Source: Holacanthus passer
Taxonomy: Eukaryota > Chordata > Actinopteri > Pomacanthidae
NCBI GenBank assembly: GCA_025331565.1
Contig: JAFREQ010000066.1
Coordinates: 496,001 to 560,000, forward strand
Length of the DNA: 64,000 bases
Direction of reading: 5' to 3'
The first letter of the stretch is position 1. Each line of letters begins with the position of its first letter. Positions 1-12,853 of the stretch are shown piece by piece. The position numbers and the translations under genes were made by a program. The notes beneath the pieces are model-generated. The model was not told where the DNA came from and ran no database searches. It saw only the letters and a program-made list of their open reading frames with translations.

Positions 1-315
1 GCAGATGGACTGCACAGCGTTTGACGACGAGCTGTGTGAGGGCCCAAATATTGCAACCACACCTAAAGACAGCTGGTCACAAGCTGGAGAAGAGCAGGAG
101 AAGAAAGTTTGAGAACAAAGTGTGTTGCCTCATCAGTCACACTCCATTTAGTGAGGATTCCCAAATACTTGGTTTGCTCCACTGAACACAGATTTTGATT
201 TGTGAGCCAGAAACAATAATCATTATTAAACGTTTTTTTTTTTGACTGACCAGATACTTGTCTTCCTCCACACTGTAATCACAATCCATGAAAAAACACA
301 GAAGAAGCCACTCAC
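1..315 (-). other. grik3: Start of grik3 intron 2 (partial)
   Basis: The sequence 3' of exon 2 on the minus strand starts with the donor GTGAGTGGC at 307-315 and runs off the window. A T-run lies near 231-243. I see no further exon, so exon 3 of the receptor (expected to start with the ACDQL-type sequence) lies outside. Confidence 0.85.
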
Positions 316-489
316 CTTTTCTTGACGCCTCAAAACTGTCGTAGATATTAATCCTCTGTATGTCATATGTTAGTGTTGTGTTTGGCAACAAAGTCCTGTT
401 TCTGTTAATGTTATTGACAGCAAATTTAAAGGCAAGCTCCTCAGCGCTAACAAGTGAAACAGGTCCATCTGTTTGTTCGAAAATCCCAC
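316..489 (-). CDS. grik3: grik3 exon 2, start of the kainate receptor amino-terminal domain (internal coding exon)
   Basis: This exon codes for the start of the extracellular amino-terminal domain of a kainate-type glutamate receptor, a ligand-gated cation channel subunit of neuronal membranes. In the frame set by exon 1 it opens with GGIFEQTDG and contains NRNRTLLPNTTLTYDIQRI, a hallmark of the GRIK1-3 family, then DSFEASRK. The sequons NRT and NTT are typical glycosylation sites of this region. The 174-nt exon is flanked by a TTTTTCAG acceptor and a GTGAGT donor, and both junctions are phase 1, as in known GRIK genes. It corresponds to about residues 39-97. Compared with human GRIK3 as I remember it, the exon is one codon shorter and has EELAFKFAV, closer to GRIK1/2, where human GRIK3 has EEHAFRFSA. 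The family is certain. Assignment to grik3 rests mainly on exon 1. Confidence 0.95.
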
Positions 490-510
490 CTGAAAAACAA
501 AAGAGAAAGA
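490..510 (-). other. grik3: Acceptor splice site of grik3 exon 2
   Basis: Read on the minus strand the site is a pyrimidine-rich run followed by TTTTTCAG, directly before the exon base that completes the split glycine codon. It decides the exon start. Confidence 0.9.
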
Positions 511-2504
511 GACGTAAGGCCCACGACAATTGGTCTCAAACATAATCACAAGCAAAAGCAGAACACAATTCCAGGTAGGACTAAATGGAGAAAAATATTG
601 AGAGGCATTTGCACTTAGTACTAGCAGTGAGGTGAGCAGTGCACATTACACATGGTATTAAATTTGCTCAGCAAACATGGAGTAACCCTCTCCATTTTCA
701 GGGAATGCAGAAAAAAACCAATATCAGCTTTGAAGTCTAAAGCCATAATGGATTTAAAGAGTGTGTGTATGAGTGTGAAAGTGTGTGTGTCTGTCTGTTC
801 CATAAGGGCAGCAAAATATCTCAGGCTCTTGTCTCTCCATTAAGATGTCCTTTTATTTCACCAGAATACCACATTGGTGGAGCGGATAACTGGACTTCGG
901 CACTCTTCTTTTACATAAAATTCAAAGGATTTTTCCATTTTTTCAACGGGCTGGACCACTGCTCAGAACTTACAAAGCATGTCTATGTGCACATCAAAGT
1001 AGAGCATCGCTCGAGACGGTGCATCAGACAATCGGTGCCGCACTCCGTCGTGCAGGGGAGAGGAAAAACAACTTTTTTTTTTTCAATAGTTGAGTCGGGT
1101 TTTTCATGATGTGTTGGGCCTACAGGACAGACAATAACACATAAACAGCCAAAATAAAGTGTTGTAAATCCCATTTAGGGTGCTTAAAGGGGATTACCAC
1201 AGATTTTGTACATACACATCAGTTTATTTGTCAAGAAGAGAATTACTCAACCTGTGAAAACAGTTGTCTAACATCTTCTGTAGCGCTAAAGGCAGCTTTG
1301 TGAGCTGTGTTACAAACTGGGGGCTGGAGCTTGAAAGAAGTGGATATTTAACCTGAGGGTTAATGAAATGATGATATTCTTTGCAATTTTTTTTTAATTG
1401 GAAGGAGTGGATATGTGTGTGTGATGAATACATGAAATCCAACACCCCACCAAGCCTGTGCCTGTCCCTGCATTAGTGTGCACATGCATCCATATCTTGA
1501 TAGACTTTATTAAAAAATGCGATAACTTCATTATGTTAGATTCCTACATAGTGTGTTGTTCAAGCAATCTGACACTTCCAGTTATTTCTGTTTCATTTTA
1601 ACTGAGAATAATAAAAAGTCAGAGCACCTTCTCAGGCAATATTTCACTGTCACGTCCTCTGTATCTAATGTTAAAATAGTCTAAGTTCCACTATTTGTGT
1701 GTAATTGGTAAAGTAAGAAACATTACATGTACTGTCAAACGTAAGACAACAAAGTCCCTCTGTGGCTCAGCTGCAGCCTTTAAGAAGACAGTTTAGACAG
1801 CTTCTTAAAAGATGCCTGTAGGAACATCAGCTTATGGAGGAACTGGCTCCTCCACCTCCACTCTCATCACATTATCCATTTCAATAACAAAGCAAAACGT
1901 CTCTGCCATTCTCCGTCAAATCTGAGTGGGAAAAAAAAAAGGTTCACTGTCATCAAAAGTTACAAATGTCTTTACTTGAGTTGAACTTTTAAGGGCATCA
2001 TTTGAGCTACAGAGACAACCTTTTGAAACCTGCTTTTTCTGCAGCGAGATCACAACGTTTCTAAATCGCAGCAGTAGATATCTTTAAAGTTATTCCTGCT
2101 GCCTGTTAATGTGTGTTACAGCCGATCTCTCTTCAGTGGTTGATAATCAGTTCGAATCTCTATCCAGACTCCGCTTTTGTCAGGAAAACTTAAAGACTTT
2201 TTTTTTGTTTGTTTTGTGATTTTGCACAGCATTTGAAAGTGACTAATAATTTTATCCCCTGCGCCGCCAATGTACTCGAATGTGTTTTCAAATGTTCAGT
2301 TATCAAACAATGCACCTTGTTAGTTTGATTGAGTGCGTTTATTAATCCAGCAATTTCCATCTTGACACTGAACAAGCTTTTTAAAATCACCTACTTTTAG
2401 GGCTAATTGTCTTTTGGGTGATTATTTTTATTGCCTTTTAATCTGTTTTTGCATTTTCCAAAATGACTCTTCAAACCGCTTGTTTCATCCATTCAACACT
2501 TTAA
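511..2504. other. Intron 1 segment without recognised elements
   Basis: AT-rich intron sequence with short TG-rich stretches near 760-800 and T-runs near 1074 and 1389. No exon, RNA gene or clear repeat was recognised. Confidence 0.6.
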
Positions 2505-2668
2505 AACCTGAAGATAACTGAACAAATATAACAAATAGAAAAGCAGCAAATCCTCCCATTTAATAAGCTGGAACCATGACAATGTCTCCTGTTTGAGAAT
2601 TGATGCCAGCACATTTTCTGATCATCTATTAGTCGATAACTCGACTCATTTTGTTGTAGGATATGAGC
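2505..2668 (+). repeat. Piece of a teleost short transposon-like repeat (family A)
   Basis: The order GAAAAGCAGCAAATCCTC, TTTAATAAGCTGGAACCATG, CTATTAGTCGATAACTCGAC matches the 3' half of a common fish repeat whose ends carry ATTAATCGATTA-like words. Related pieces occur at 16558-16760, 39045-39262 and 55300-55508. Confidence 0.5.
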
Positions 2669-5600
2669 TTTCACTGCCCCGTTCATATTTTTTGCCTTTG
2701 GCTGAAGGATTGAAATATGAAAAAATGTTGGATGAGGTGCACTTACAAACACTTACTGGTTTAATATGCACATTAATGCCATTATTATATCATAAAAAGG
2801 CTTTAATTGAATTTGGCCTAATGGGATTTAAAGAGCTCAAAGTGATTTGTTTTATTTCATTTTAGTGTTTTGGTGTGTTATTTGGATTTTGCACTCCCAT
2901 GACACACAAATGTTACCTGCCAGTCTGGTATTATTCCACTAATCCTGGAGCATACCTGGTTGCAGAGAGCTGTGACCTGCTGATGCCCCTGAACAGACCC
3001 CCAGTGTCTGGATCACAGAATCACATATCCGCTGTTGCTGTGGGCAGAGTGGCAACTCTGGAAGCCAAGCTCATCTTACTATTTATGACTCAAAGCCTCC
3101 CTGGATTGCGAAGGGGACGTGATGCATAAACCGCCCAGTGGAATGCGTCACATTAAAATAAATGAATCCTTCCATTTCATGGGGAAATCTCATTAGAGTA
3201 CATTAAGTAATTGCTGGAGTATATAGTAATTTGACTGTTAAGAGGATAAAATGTGCATTGCTCAGAAGCACTTTAACAAATTTAATAAACGGGGGGGAAA
3301 CCTGCTCCTTGGGAGGAAAATCCTGCGGATAATTTGCGTCGCTGTTTTCAGAATTCTGCCATATGCACAGTAGCTTAATGTACAAGAGCTTCCACAACTC
3401 CTTAAAAAAGGGGATAAGCAGTTCTTTTCAGTGTTGCACAAAAATAACTCTAATGATGCAGAGATTGGAATATGGAATACTGTATGTTTACAAGTTCCCA
3501 TTTAAACAACTACGCTGAATGTTCGTTAATGCAGGGGGAGCGTGCAAATTGAGATGCATGAATTTCATACTTGTTCTTGTGAGTCTCAGTCAAAAGGCTT
3601 CAAATTAGCATGTCTCCAATAGACAAGAACACAAATGCCTTTAATTAGTCTCCAAGGTGCTACCACAATATATACAGTAAATCAGTCACTAATTGCAGCT
3701 GTTTCCATAATTTGTCCTTTGAGGACTTTGTGGATCAGCCGCATTCAAAAGCCACAGACTGGTGCATGTGAAAGAGGACGGTTCAAATTCAGCTTTAAAA
3801 CTGCAGGAAGCCGACCGTCCAAACCTAACGGAAATATTAATAGAGACAGTCAGGGCGACTAGTAGTGGTAGAGTCAAATGTAATGTTAAACTGTTACGGA
3901 ACAGCATTGTGTAGAAGTAGTTTCCTAATTTCTCACTTACAAAAACAACAGCCCTGATTCCTACATCTGTAGCTGCTAAACCTTATACCAGTGGTGTTAT
4001 AGTGTATTATCACCTATGCTTACTAGATTTGCAGATGTAGTCACACAACGTAAAGGCATCGAGAAAATACACAGACAGGATATATGAGAGTAGTTAACTT
4101 GCCAACTAAAAACTCATAAAATACAATATGCAGCGTATCTTAAATGTTAAATAAACACATTTTCAGAAACATTTAATAACAGTTCAACTAACGAACGTGA
4201 CCAAAGTGCCAATTCCAAGTCCAAAAATGTTATTATTTAAGCTAATAAATTATACATTAATGAAATATCTGGCCTGCGTGTAAATGGTAATCTGTGGTGT
4301 GAATGGAAATCAAGCTGAATTTTATTCTTAAACAGAAGCTGGGAGTGCAGAAGGGTCTGCAAGGGCCTCAAGGAACTGACAGAGACGTGCTGTGCCGAGT
4401 CAAAATCAGAGGTTTCACATTTCAGCTGCACATGCCCTTGCAAAACTCCGAGTTGTAGCATGAAAGCCCTACATGCTATGTACCCACAAACAACGTGGGC
4501 AAGTGCACAAGCACGAACACGCTGCTGTTCTGTAGTGGCGGCCTGCCTGCCAGCCAGCTTCGTTGTTGGGTTGGAATCATCATACATCTTTTTAACATCT
4601 CCTGCATTTACACACTTCACAGGGTTTGATCTGAGCGACTGAATGACAGTCTGCTAAAACAAAGCAACATTAAAATAGAATGATGTCGAGGTTGTTCTTA
4701 TTATTTTTGTGACTTTTACAACATTATGTTAAAGGTGTGCGTTGTCCAGTTTGGATGTCACATTGTTTATTCAAATTAAAATTGTTCTGCTTTACTACAC
4801 ACATAGTGATTTTCTGACTGTGAAGAGATTTTCTTCCAACTGTCTGAGTTGTATGGACTTTCATTCAATTGTTGGAGAAACGCATTCTCTTTCATTATCT
4901 AAATTCATTCTGCGTCTAAACTGAATGTAGGCAGTGTTTAATTTAGGTTGATCTCAGAGCGGCTGTGTGGTAGGATCGTCATTGAATTGTTTGGGCTTAC
5001 AGCCAAGATTAAAGATATCATATTTGTTTGCAAAGTAGAGTAAACAAACAGACGTTCATGAGAATGCGCTTGTCTCTGCTCTCACAACTATCACATAACA
5101 GCGCGAGCCAGATTCTTCCAGATAAGCGTTCATTGTCTTAAGGAATCATAAGGTTTTGATTTTAACTGAAAAATTCCATCTCACTTCCTGGTTTAAACAG
5201 CTGTTTTTTTTTTTTCATTCCTGTGTATGCAGTCCTCACCATTTAAAAGCAAGGCAAGGTCTTTTTTTTTTTTTTTGGTATCTGCACTCTTTTACTACTG
5301 AGGCAAAAACTGTGATACCATTCACCTTGTGCACCATGAAATCTGTACACAACAGCAGGCAAGATCAATGACCTTTCGGTTACTTTCTGCCGAGCAAGAA
5401 TCTGACCTTACTTTGCAGTTACGAGCAGCTTCACAACAACATTGAATATGATTTCATTACCTCACTTGTCCTTCTTAACCTGGCTCACCTGATATTTGAG
5501 GAGTTATAAGCTGATTTCACGGAGGCCTGTTTTAGTTCTACTTTTCCATAGCTCCTAAATAAATAAATAAATATACATATTAATACAGTATAAAGTCATG

Positions 5601-6163
5601 ACCCACAGGTAGATAGATCGGAAGAGGGAGTACATACATATATTATTTTTATGGCCCTCCATTGTATGATACATTGAGCTTGTTAAAACAAACTCCTTGC
5701 TGCCAGACAAACCATTGCAGAGGCCCAAACAATGCAACCAGCTCATTATGCTCTCGGATACATGTGTGCTCTCACGCTGCATTTCTGAGTGTTGCTCTTT
5801 TGTACTTTCTTCTCGCTGGTGGGATTCCCAATCTCCCTGTGAATAGCTTCCCGTCTCCCTGGATGTGCAACAGCACTCGGTTTCACAATGATGGCAGCAA
5901 ACAATGACCGGCACAAAGCGCGCACACAAACCGCCACGAACAGTCGGAAAATGCAGCCAATTTCGGGAAGAATATGCTCCTCCATAATTGTGGGTAACAA
6001 CACAACACTTGGGACTAACTGTTACACAATACAGAGACCCGTGGTTAAGCTGGCCAATGCTGCATTTTGTCCCCCACATAGCGAAAAAGCAGGCCAGGAA
6101 TCTGTTACATTTAATCAATGATAAGTATCATGAGAGGAAATTAACGGGGCTGCTTAATTAATG
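2669..6163. other. Intron 1 segment without recognised genes
   Basis: Mostly single-copy-looking sequence. T-runs lie at about 5204-5214 and 5263-5276, and a short AAAT run near 5558-5572. A 187-codon minus-strand frame at 5555-6118 has no recognisable domain and looks fortuitous. Confidence 0.55.
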
Positions 6164-6485
6164 GTGTCTGGCAGCATGTAGGCTCATTAGTTAGCAAAGT
6201 CACCTCACAGCAAGAAGGTTGTGGGTTTGATCTTAGCTGTGGTTCCTCTCCCCATGTTCACTCGGGTCCCACTCCCCCCCTGCTCGTTGCTTCAGTTCAA
6301 ACGAATGCAGCTCAGGTGAATCTAAGACTCTGAAATTCCCCGTAGGTGTTGGTGTGAATGTGTTTGTCTACGTGTTAGCCCTCAGATCAGTGACTTGCTC
6401 AGGGTGTTTCCATGTCTTTATCCTGATGCTCCAATCAGCCTGTGACCCTGATCAGGCATGAAAGAGCAGAGATGAATGGATGGTT
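6164..6485 (+). mobile_element. Degenerate tRNA-like SINE copy
   Basis: The stretch CACCTCACAGCAAGAAGGTT followed by GGGTTTGATCTTAGC is a diverged copy of a very common fish repeat (GCCTCACAGCAAGAAGG, then a GGGTTCGAATCC-type box B). Downstream motifs also fit: AATGTGTTTGTCTACGTGTT, and a terminal GAGATGAATGGATGG equivalent to the usual ATGGATGG end. It lies antisense to grik3. Confidence 0.65.
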
Positions 6486-7289
6486 AATCATAGCCTCCTA
6501 ACTAATGATTTAAAACCTTGACAAATTAAGGTTTAAAGCTCACTGTTAGACGAACAATATAGGCAAACAAATATCCCATTCTATATCGGAAACATCTTCA
6601 TCATTACTTAACATAGAAACACAGGACTCTCCTGGATAACATAACAATCATGTAGGTTTGTTTCATGCACTGCTTTTAATTATTTCTTTGTTACTTTGTT
6701 TCTGAGAAATCATGTTTCGTCCATCATTTTGGCACGATGGACGGGCCAAAGTGCGACACTACCCATGAGCCTCAGCCTCCTTTGCCGTAGAGAAGAAGCC
6801 AGTCGGAGTCACAAATCAAAATGTTTCAGCATTGAAGCTGAGAACAAAACTGGGTTCATACAGAAATTCAAAATGCATTAGTTTCACATTGTAGAATCAG
6901 TTTTCTCAACACCGTCATCTTCTGCCCGCCAACTGGATAGTTCTTGCAGTAATGAACCTTCAGGGTCGTTAACTTCCACCTCAAAGCACAACCAGATATT
7001 TTCTAATGCAGTTATTAATCTTTTGTACTCAAGATTCAACTGCTACAGTTTCATGTCCATCCAAGCCATAAAAGTGCTCCAACTGGGAATCATCTAACTC
7101 TGTATATGGGAAACGAATGATAGTTTCATTTATGTTGCGACCACTCAGACAAATACATTGTATTGTATATATTGACACACCATATGTTAGTGTCAGTGTC
7201 TTGCTAATGTCTATAGTTGGCTACATTTTCCAGGTTGTGTTGGCTTAATCAAAGTATTGACTAACAAAGATAAGGGTGATACAGACTGA

Positions 7290-7440
7290 GGGGTCTGTGC
7301 TGGCATGCTAATATTTGCACACATGTTAATTGCAAAATGCCACAACTGAGAGTAAAGTACCGATGAGTCTGACAAAGGCATTTTAATTATAGAAGCGTTA
7401 TCTGAAACATTTGTTTATGTGTGTGTGTGTTCATCTTGCA
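7290..7440 (+). repeat. Possible dispersed repeat with GCATGCTAATATTTGC word
   Basis: GGCATGCTAATATTTGCACA and AAAGTACCGATGAGTCTGAC resemble a frequent fish repeat containing GCATGCTAATATTTGCTAAT. The match is short and the copy, if real, is old. Confidence 0.3.
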
Positions 7441-8224
7441 TCGCAGCCATGAACAAGTCAGACAGTGACAGCACCAAGTAGGCTTTTGGTTTATATCATT
7501 TAAGCCAAATAAAATATCAACAAAAACGTGTCATATTAACAAATAAACATTCAAGTTTTGCTTAAAATGTATAAATCTAAACGACATCACTTTGATATGA
7601 TTTTAGCTTTCACCTTATCATTACTATGAATATGTTTACATACATAAGATTAAAAAGTCCTTGGGACCAAATGGAGACTATTGTCTACTGTTGTAAATGA
7701 ATCAGATGTGTTTTTCTTAAGAGGTCAGGTTTAGTTAAAAAGCCTATGGATGATTGTGTTGCCCACCATTTTTCTATATCTAACAACCACAAATTACAAA
7801 GAAATATCATTCAGTTTGGCTTTTAAAGCTGTTTCACACATAAGGCAAATGGTGCAAATCCATCAAGAAGGCTTTAATCCCCTCCCAGTATAAAAGAAAG
7901 GAATGTGGTTTGAAATTTAACAAAGGGTAGATTTATGATTATGCTCTTATAACGTGAAAAACCTGCTTCCAAATACAATATTCAACACTTGCACAAACAT
8001 GAAACCGACCGTTACCGAACTGCGGCTATAAAACTGTCACACAACAGATTATTATTGACGTTATTAGTGTTAAGACTAGTGCACATAACAAATAGAACCA
8101 TCGTTATCTTTTTGAAATCTCAAGCAATAAACATCAGGTAAAATATTTCTCTGTAGATTTATCACCCCGGGGGAATCAAACCCTCTGTCTATTTATTCAT
8201 ACTGCAGCACATTTGCAGCGATTT

Positions 8225-8259
8225 CACACACACACACACACAAACACACATATACACAC
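8225..8259 (+). repeat. (CA)n microsatellite, interrupted
   Basis: An alternating CA run, pure over about the first 18 bases and then broken by AA and TATA steps. Confidence 0.9.
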
Positions 8260-10369
8260 TATTTCTTCTTGCAGCATGCTGTAGATAAAGCTTGCCTCAG
8301 TAGCTTGTCTCTCACACACGCTGTCTCTCTGCTAAGCCGACTGGAATTAGAGCTTCCATTCGTCATTCAGACTGATTCATTGTTCTCTTAATGATGTACT
8401 ATTTGTACCACCAATAACGTGACAAAGAATTGTTTCCTCACATGCTCTGCCTCATAGCAATCCATTATGTAGACTGTTTATACTCTTACTTAGACAGCTT
8501 GTACATATAGTAAGTGTATCTATTGTTATATTTCTTTAAGTTACTTCTTCTAACCGCTGAAGGCATTAGTGTATCACCTAGTCTGACTGTATTACAGGAT
8601 CCAAAGCAAAGAGATTCTTATTGTTCGCATATCAGTCATTCATGGTGGTGAAAGGGACAGACGATGAAGATTCAAGCCCATGATATCAAGTATTAGTCCT
8701 GACTGTTCTGAATCTTTACCATATTTTAAACTTTATAGAATAATGACAGAAATGCACATCAAGCAGAGAAATATAACCAACTTTAGAAAACAGTTATTCT
8801 TTGCAAAACTGCAAAAGCTGATCTTCAAAATGTGACATCATCATCGTCAGTCAGTGGCAATGCTTTTAAGTGTCGCAGCATTAATACAAATGTGTCGTAA
8901 TATGTACAGCTCGTACAGAGTTTAATGTATTATCATATAAATTGAATTTAGGCTTCTAATGTTTGAGTCCATAATGAGAGTGGCTGTTTTAATTATGTTA
9001 TTTCTCCCTCTAACTCACTGTCCACATTGAATCTCCATCCGGCTCTATCACAGCTGAGAGGCATTCTTATTTATTTGATACGATTAGTAGTACTCATGCA
9101 GCCCTATAATGTTGTGATATCTCCTCTGTCAGAGGACTGTCAGGTAACAACACATTTGTAAAATCTAATTTTATGCTCAAGTGGTTCTGCTTCTGCAATT
9201 TATCGCAGCTATCGCTCACCCTCTCCCCTGCTCACTTTCCCTTACTCCCTCTCCCTCTCCAGTCTCCACCCTCTCTTCCCAGCTTAGTGAGGTGTTTTGA
9301 TCTCATTATCATTCCCAAACATTCACACCGGATAATCTGTCAGGGCGGGAGCCTGTGCTCTGCACCGTACAGGGCACCCCGGTCATGATTAGGGGTGTCG
9401 GGGCTTGCTTGCAATGAAAATACCTTTTTTTTTCTTTTTAAACCAAGCTAGAAATAATGGGTGTATCTTTCTCCCTCTACGCTATAAAAACTGTGTCAAT
9501 TAGATCCTCTAGTAAAGAGAAACTGCCTCATACTGTATGAGGACAATTGTGGGACAACCCGGCGAGGACACAGAATTGATTAGCCAAACTGAGCAGCGGG
9601 ACTCAGATGCCCTTTTACAAACCACAAATCCCTTTCCACAAACCCTGGACAATGCACAGTGAACCTCCATTAGACAATCCTGTTCCACAATGCACGACAC
9701 AAACAGCCACGTCCCCCGTCTGTGGTCTATTGTTATCACGGAGGTAAAACCGTCCCTATGCCAAATCCTCACCTCGCCGCCAGTTCAATCAAAGGCTGTG
9801 CCAGGAAAACGGGGAGCGAGACAATGGTAACTAATGCCAGGCGGACGGGGACTCTGAACTGTGCCAAGCTACCTGTGTCCATCACCATCCCAACCCCATC
9901 TATCTCCTCACCCGCTGCCACCTTTCTTTGTCTACATATGGTGGCAGAGAATATGCGGACCCGCAGCCTTGGCACTTTGTCATAGTGGGACGTAAAGGTG
10001 GCCAGCAGCAGGGAAAAGCTCCACGCTGTGCATAAAAACAGCTTTGGAAGGTACAGCTTCAATAATGCATGCTGCATGAATGAAGAGTGGATATACAGAA
10101 ATACAGGATACAGTTAAATATTGTATCATTGGCAACATTTGTCAATTTGATGACATCAAACAAGATTACTTATCAGCTATTCTCTAGCGGCCTCCTCCTT
10201 TAAAAATACAGCGTATGTTTTGTCGTAAAGCAATAAAATGCTTCTAAACTGATGTAATACAAAACTAATTTTTTCTTTGTAACGATATATTTCTAACTCA
10301 TATTTCCAACTTGCACTATGATTAAAAGTCTTATCTTTTCTAGTCTTATCTTTAATAGTTAAACTCAGG

Positions 10370-11690
10370 CTGCGTCAAACAAGGTAGGAAGGCGAAAGAA
10401 GTGGGAACTGTACAGCCAGGCAAGAAACACATTCACAAAGAGATCAGAGTAGCAGAGAGGTGATATACAGAAAAGCTGATATACAGGTTTTCAGCTAACA
10501 ACCTTGCGTCAGTGTCGAGAGGCCTAAAGAACATTAACAGCTGCAGGAAACCGTCCCCCCACTGTGGAACACCATCAACTCGCAGACGACCTGAATGTGT
10601 TTTACTGCAGGTTTGATAAGCCCACATTCACACCCCTAACAACAACCATCTGCAGCCCTCTCATCCGTTCCCGCTGACCCCCCACCTGCACTCAGGATCT
10701 GTGAAGAGGTTGTGTGTCAGAAGATCAGGAAAGCACCGGGTCCAGACGGCGTGTCACCCTCCAGTCTGAAAGTCTGTGCTGACCAGCTGGCCCCCATCTT
10801 CACACAGATCTTTCACAGATCACTGGAGCTGTGTGAAGTCCCCTCCTGCTTCAAACGCTCCACAATCATCCTGATCCCCCCAAAAACTCATCTATCTGAG
10901 GATTAAATTAAATTACTACAGGCCCATTGCCCTGGCATCTGCGGCCATGAAATCCTTTGAGAGACTGGTGTTGACCCACCTGAAGGACATCACAAGCCTC
11001 CTGCTGGACCCCGTGCTGTTTGCCTACCGGGCAAACAGATCAATGGATGACCAGGTCATCACGGGGCTGCACTTCATCCCGCAACACCTCAACTCCACAG
11101 GGACATATGCAACCATCCTGCATGCGGACTTCAGCTCATCCCACAACTCCTCAGCTCCAACTCAAGTACAAGCTCAAGAAGTTCAACCTGCCTCAGGAGC
11201 TGCTGATTCAGTTCCACACTGCAATCATCCAGTCTCTTCTCTGCACATTCATCACTGTCTCGTATCTGGTCTGGATCGGCCGCCAAACAGGACAGGAAGA
11301 GACTGCAACAAACAGTGAGGACTGCAGAGAAAACCACCAAACTGACCTCCACTCAGGACTTATACACCTCCAGAATCAACTGTATTTCTTACTGGCATAG
11401 TTGATATGAATCCTGCATGCTGTTCATAATCATCCACTCCATGTATGCATATTCATTCAATATTAATTTCTTTGCACTATTTGTATTTTGTACAACGTAG
11501 AATACTGGACTTGTATATAGACTTTAATTTATGTTGTTGGTCATTGATGATTTTTATTTAAACAGTTGTATACACCTGCAGTATCTACTATCTAATACTA
11601 CTGTATATTACAGTCTTTGTTCTTAGCTGTATGTTTACTTTAGCAATAAAAGAAACCAGAGTCAAATTCCTTGCATTTGTACACATACTT
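10370..11690 (+). mobile_element. Broken LINE (Rex1/L2/CR1-like) non-LTR retrotransposon
   Basis: This is a 5'-truncated non-LTR retrotransposon copy lying antisense to grik3. The reverse transcriptase region is recognisable in pieces: RKAPGPDGVSP near 10729-10761, VCADQLAP and CEVPSCFKRSTII around 10771-10872, then after a frameshift near 10905 the pieces RPIALAS, FERLVLTHLKDI and FAYRANRSMDD. Box A (ILHADFSS, aspartate codon 11127-11129) is present. The copy then jumps to KKFNLPQELL from about 11175, a segment that normally lies far behind the YADD box, so box C and much of the palm are deleted. The 3' tail carries AATAAA at 11645-11650 and the segment ending in a CAAATTCCTTG-type motif typical of these elements. 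It cannot encode an active enzyme. The exact family name is from memory. Confidence 0.85.
10712..11400 (+). pseudogene. Reverse transcriptase remnant of the LINE (frameshifted, internal deletion)
   Basis: The coding relic of the element runs through two frames. The first piece ends at a stop near 10904 and the second resumes in a shifted frame before 10947. The catalytic aspartate of box A is kept, but the FADD/YADD box is missing because sequence between about 11140 and 11170 has been lost. A third frame carries the C-terminal piece LPQELLIQFHTAIIQSLLC. It is dead as a gene and useful only for classifying and dating the insertion. Confidence 0.8.
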
Positions 11691-11881
11691 CTGATGTGGC
11701 TAATTACCTTCAATAATCTCTCTAACCTCACTGCAGCATGATATTGTGCCGTGTTCACACATACCAGCTGTGAGTTTTATACTTATTCTGCCGTTGGCCA
11801 TGTATACCCTCTCTCACTATCTCATAGTACCCTCGTATTGTCGCTGGCATTCATGTGTGAAAACTCCCCAAACATTTGTGT

Positions 11882-11905
11882 AAAAAAAAAAAAAAAAAAA
11901 AAAAA
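11882..11905 (+). repeat. Poly(A) tract, 24 bases
   Basis: An uninterrupted A run about 190 bp after the LINE 3' end. It may mark the tail of a separate insertion, but no retrotransposed body is recognised before it. Confidence 0.9.
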
Positions 11906-12853
11906 GTGGAATTGACCTTGTAACAGTTCGCTTTTAAATGGTAATTCAACAGCAAATCGTATCATGCAGAAACCTGCTGGTCTGTATGTGCTTTAACTTT
12001 CAAGCACTTCTGGTCACAATGGAAGCGAAGTCACGCTGGGTGTTTTTCATCAGCTATGCATGAATAAACAAATAAATAATGTAAGCATGACATAACATTA
12101 TTTGTGCAACAACAATGAAAAACAATATAACAACATGGAATAAAAGTGACAGACCATGATCAGATTTGATGAGACTAGCCTTTTGGATATAGTTTTAACC
12201 CCTAACCTTTTTACACCCAGATCCTCATAACATACAAAAAACAAAGTGACAAACCATCAACTAGACACTAAACAAACTATAGTCTTACTAGACAGCTGAG
12301 AATTGGTCTGAAAAATAGGCCGTCACCACCAAAGTGGGCCAAAATAAGACCACTGCGTTGACATGGCAGGGGGCTTGTTGGGCGAAAAGAAAGATCGTGG
12401 CTCTGCTTTTTTCATATTGTAATGTGACGACATACGGCAAACTGTCGCGTCGGCCAATTAAACACATGCAAGCTCGCTTTCCTGGGAGATTACTATTAAA
12501 CGTGAACAGAGAATTTCTGCTCTTCACCTGCAGATCCGAGGGATGGAGGATAAAATGATTGTCTTTGTCACATTTTTTCGAGTGTATTCACTGTGTTTTG
12601 GCATTTGATGATTTGACTGCATCTACTACTTAAATTTAAGTAGTTGCATCTCCTCATCTCAACAGCACTTGCAATAACACCCACCAACACAGCCTCTTCT
12701 GTTCCTCAGTGCAGGTCTGTTTTTCGTTCCATACACACTAATCAAACTTATTACTTTCTAATTCTCACACTGGCCTCAGAAGTTTAATGTCTTTTTCTCT
12801 TACTTCCAATCAGTTGATACAAGAAAAGCTTGTACTGAAAGTTTGAAGTTACT

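Larger units (their letters stand above)
6486..10369. other. Intron 1 segment, mostly unassigned
   Basis: AT-rich sequence. It holds a possible repeat at 7290-7440, the CA run near 8225 and a C/T-rich stretch at 9215-9280. The segment 9500-10080 is less AT-rich and unassigned. Confidence 0.5.

Noticed and set aside
137..315. Extension of the exon 2 frame past RK to GEWLLLCFFMD
   Set aside because: GRIK proteins continue with ACDQL-type sequence after this position, and a GTGAGT donor lies exactly there, so this is intron read-through.
5555..6118. Minus-strand open frame of 187 codons, the longest in the window, Cys-rich
   Set aside because: No recognisable domain, no signal of a promoter or splice context, composition follows the local DNA, and it ends in an AT-rich run coding Ile/Tyr/Met. 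Most likely chance.
9722..9985. Plus-strand open frame in a less AT-rich stretch
   Set aside because: No recognisable domain, and an overlapping minus-strand frame of similar length exists. Consistent with chance.
10433..10627. Minus-strand open frame overlapping the LINE
   Set aside because: It is the reverse strand of the LINE coding region, whose plus-strand translation matches the element.
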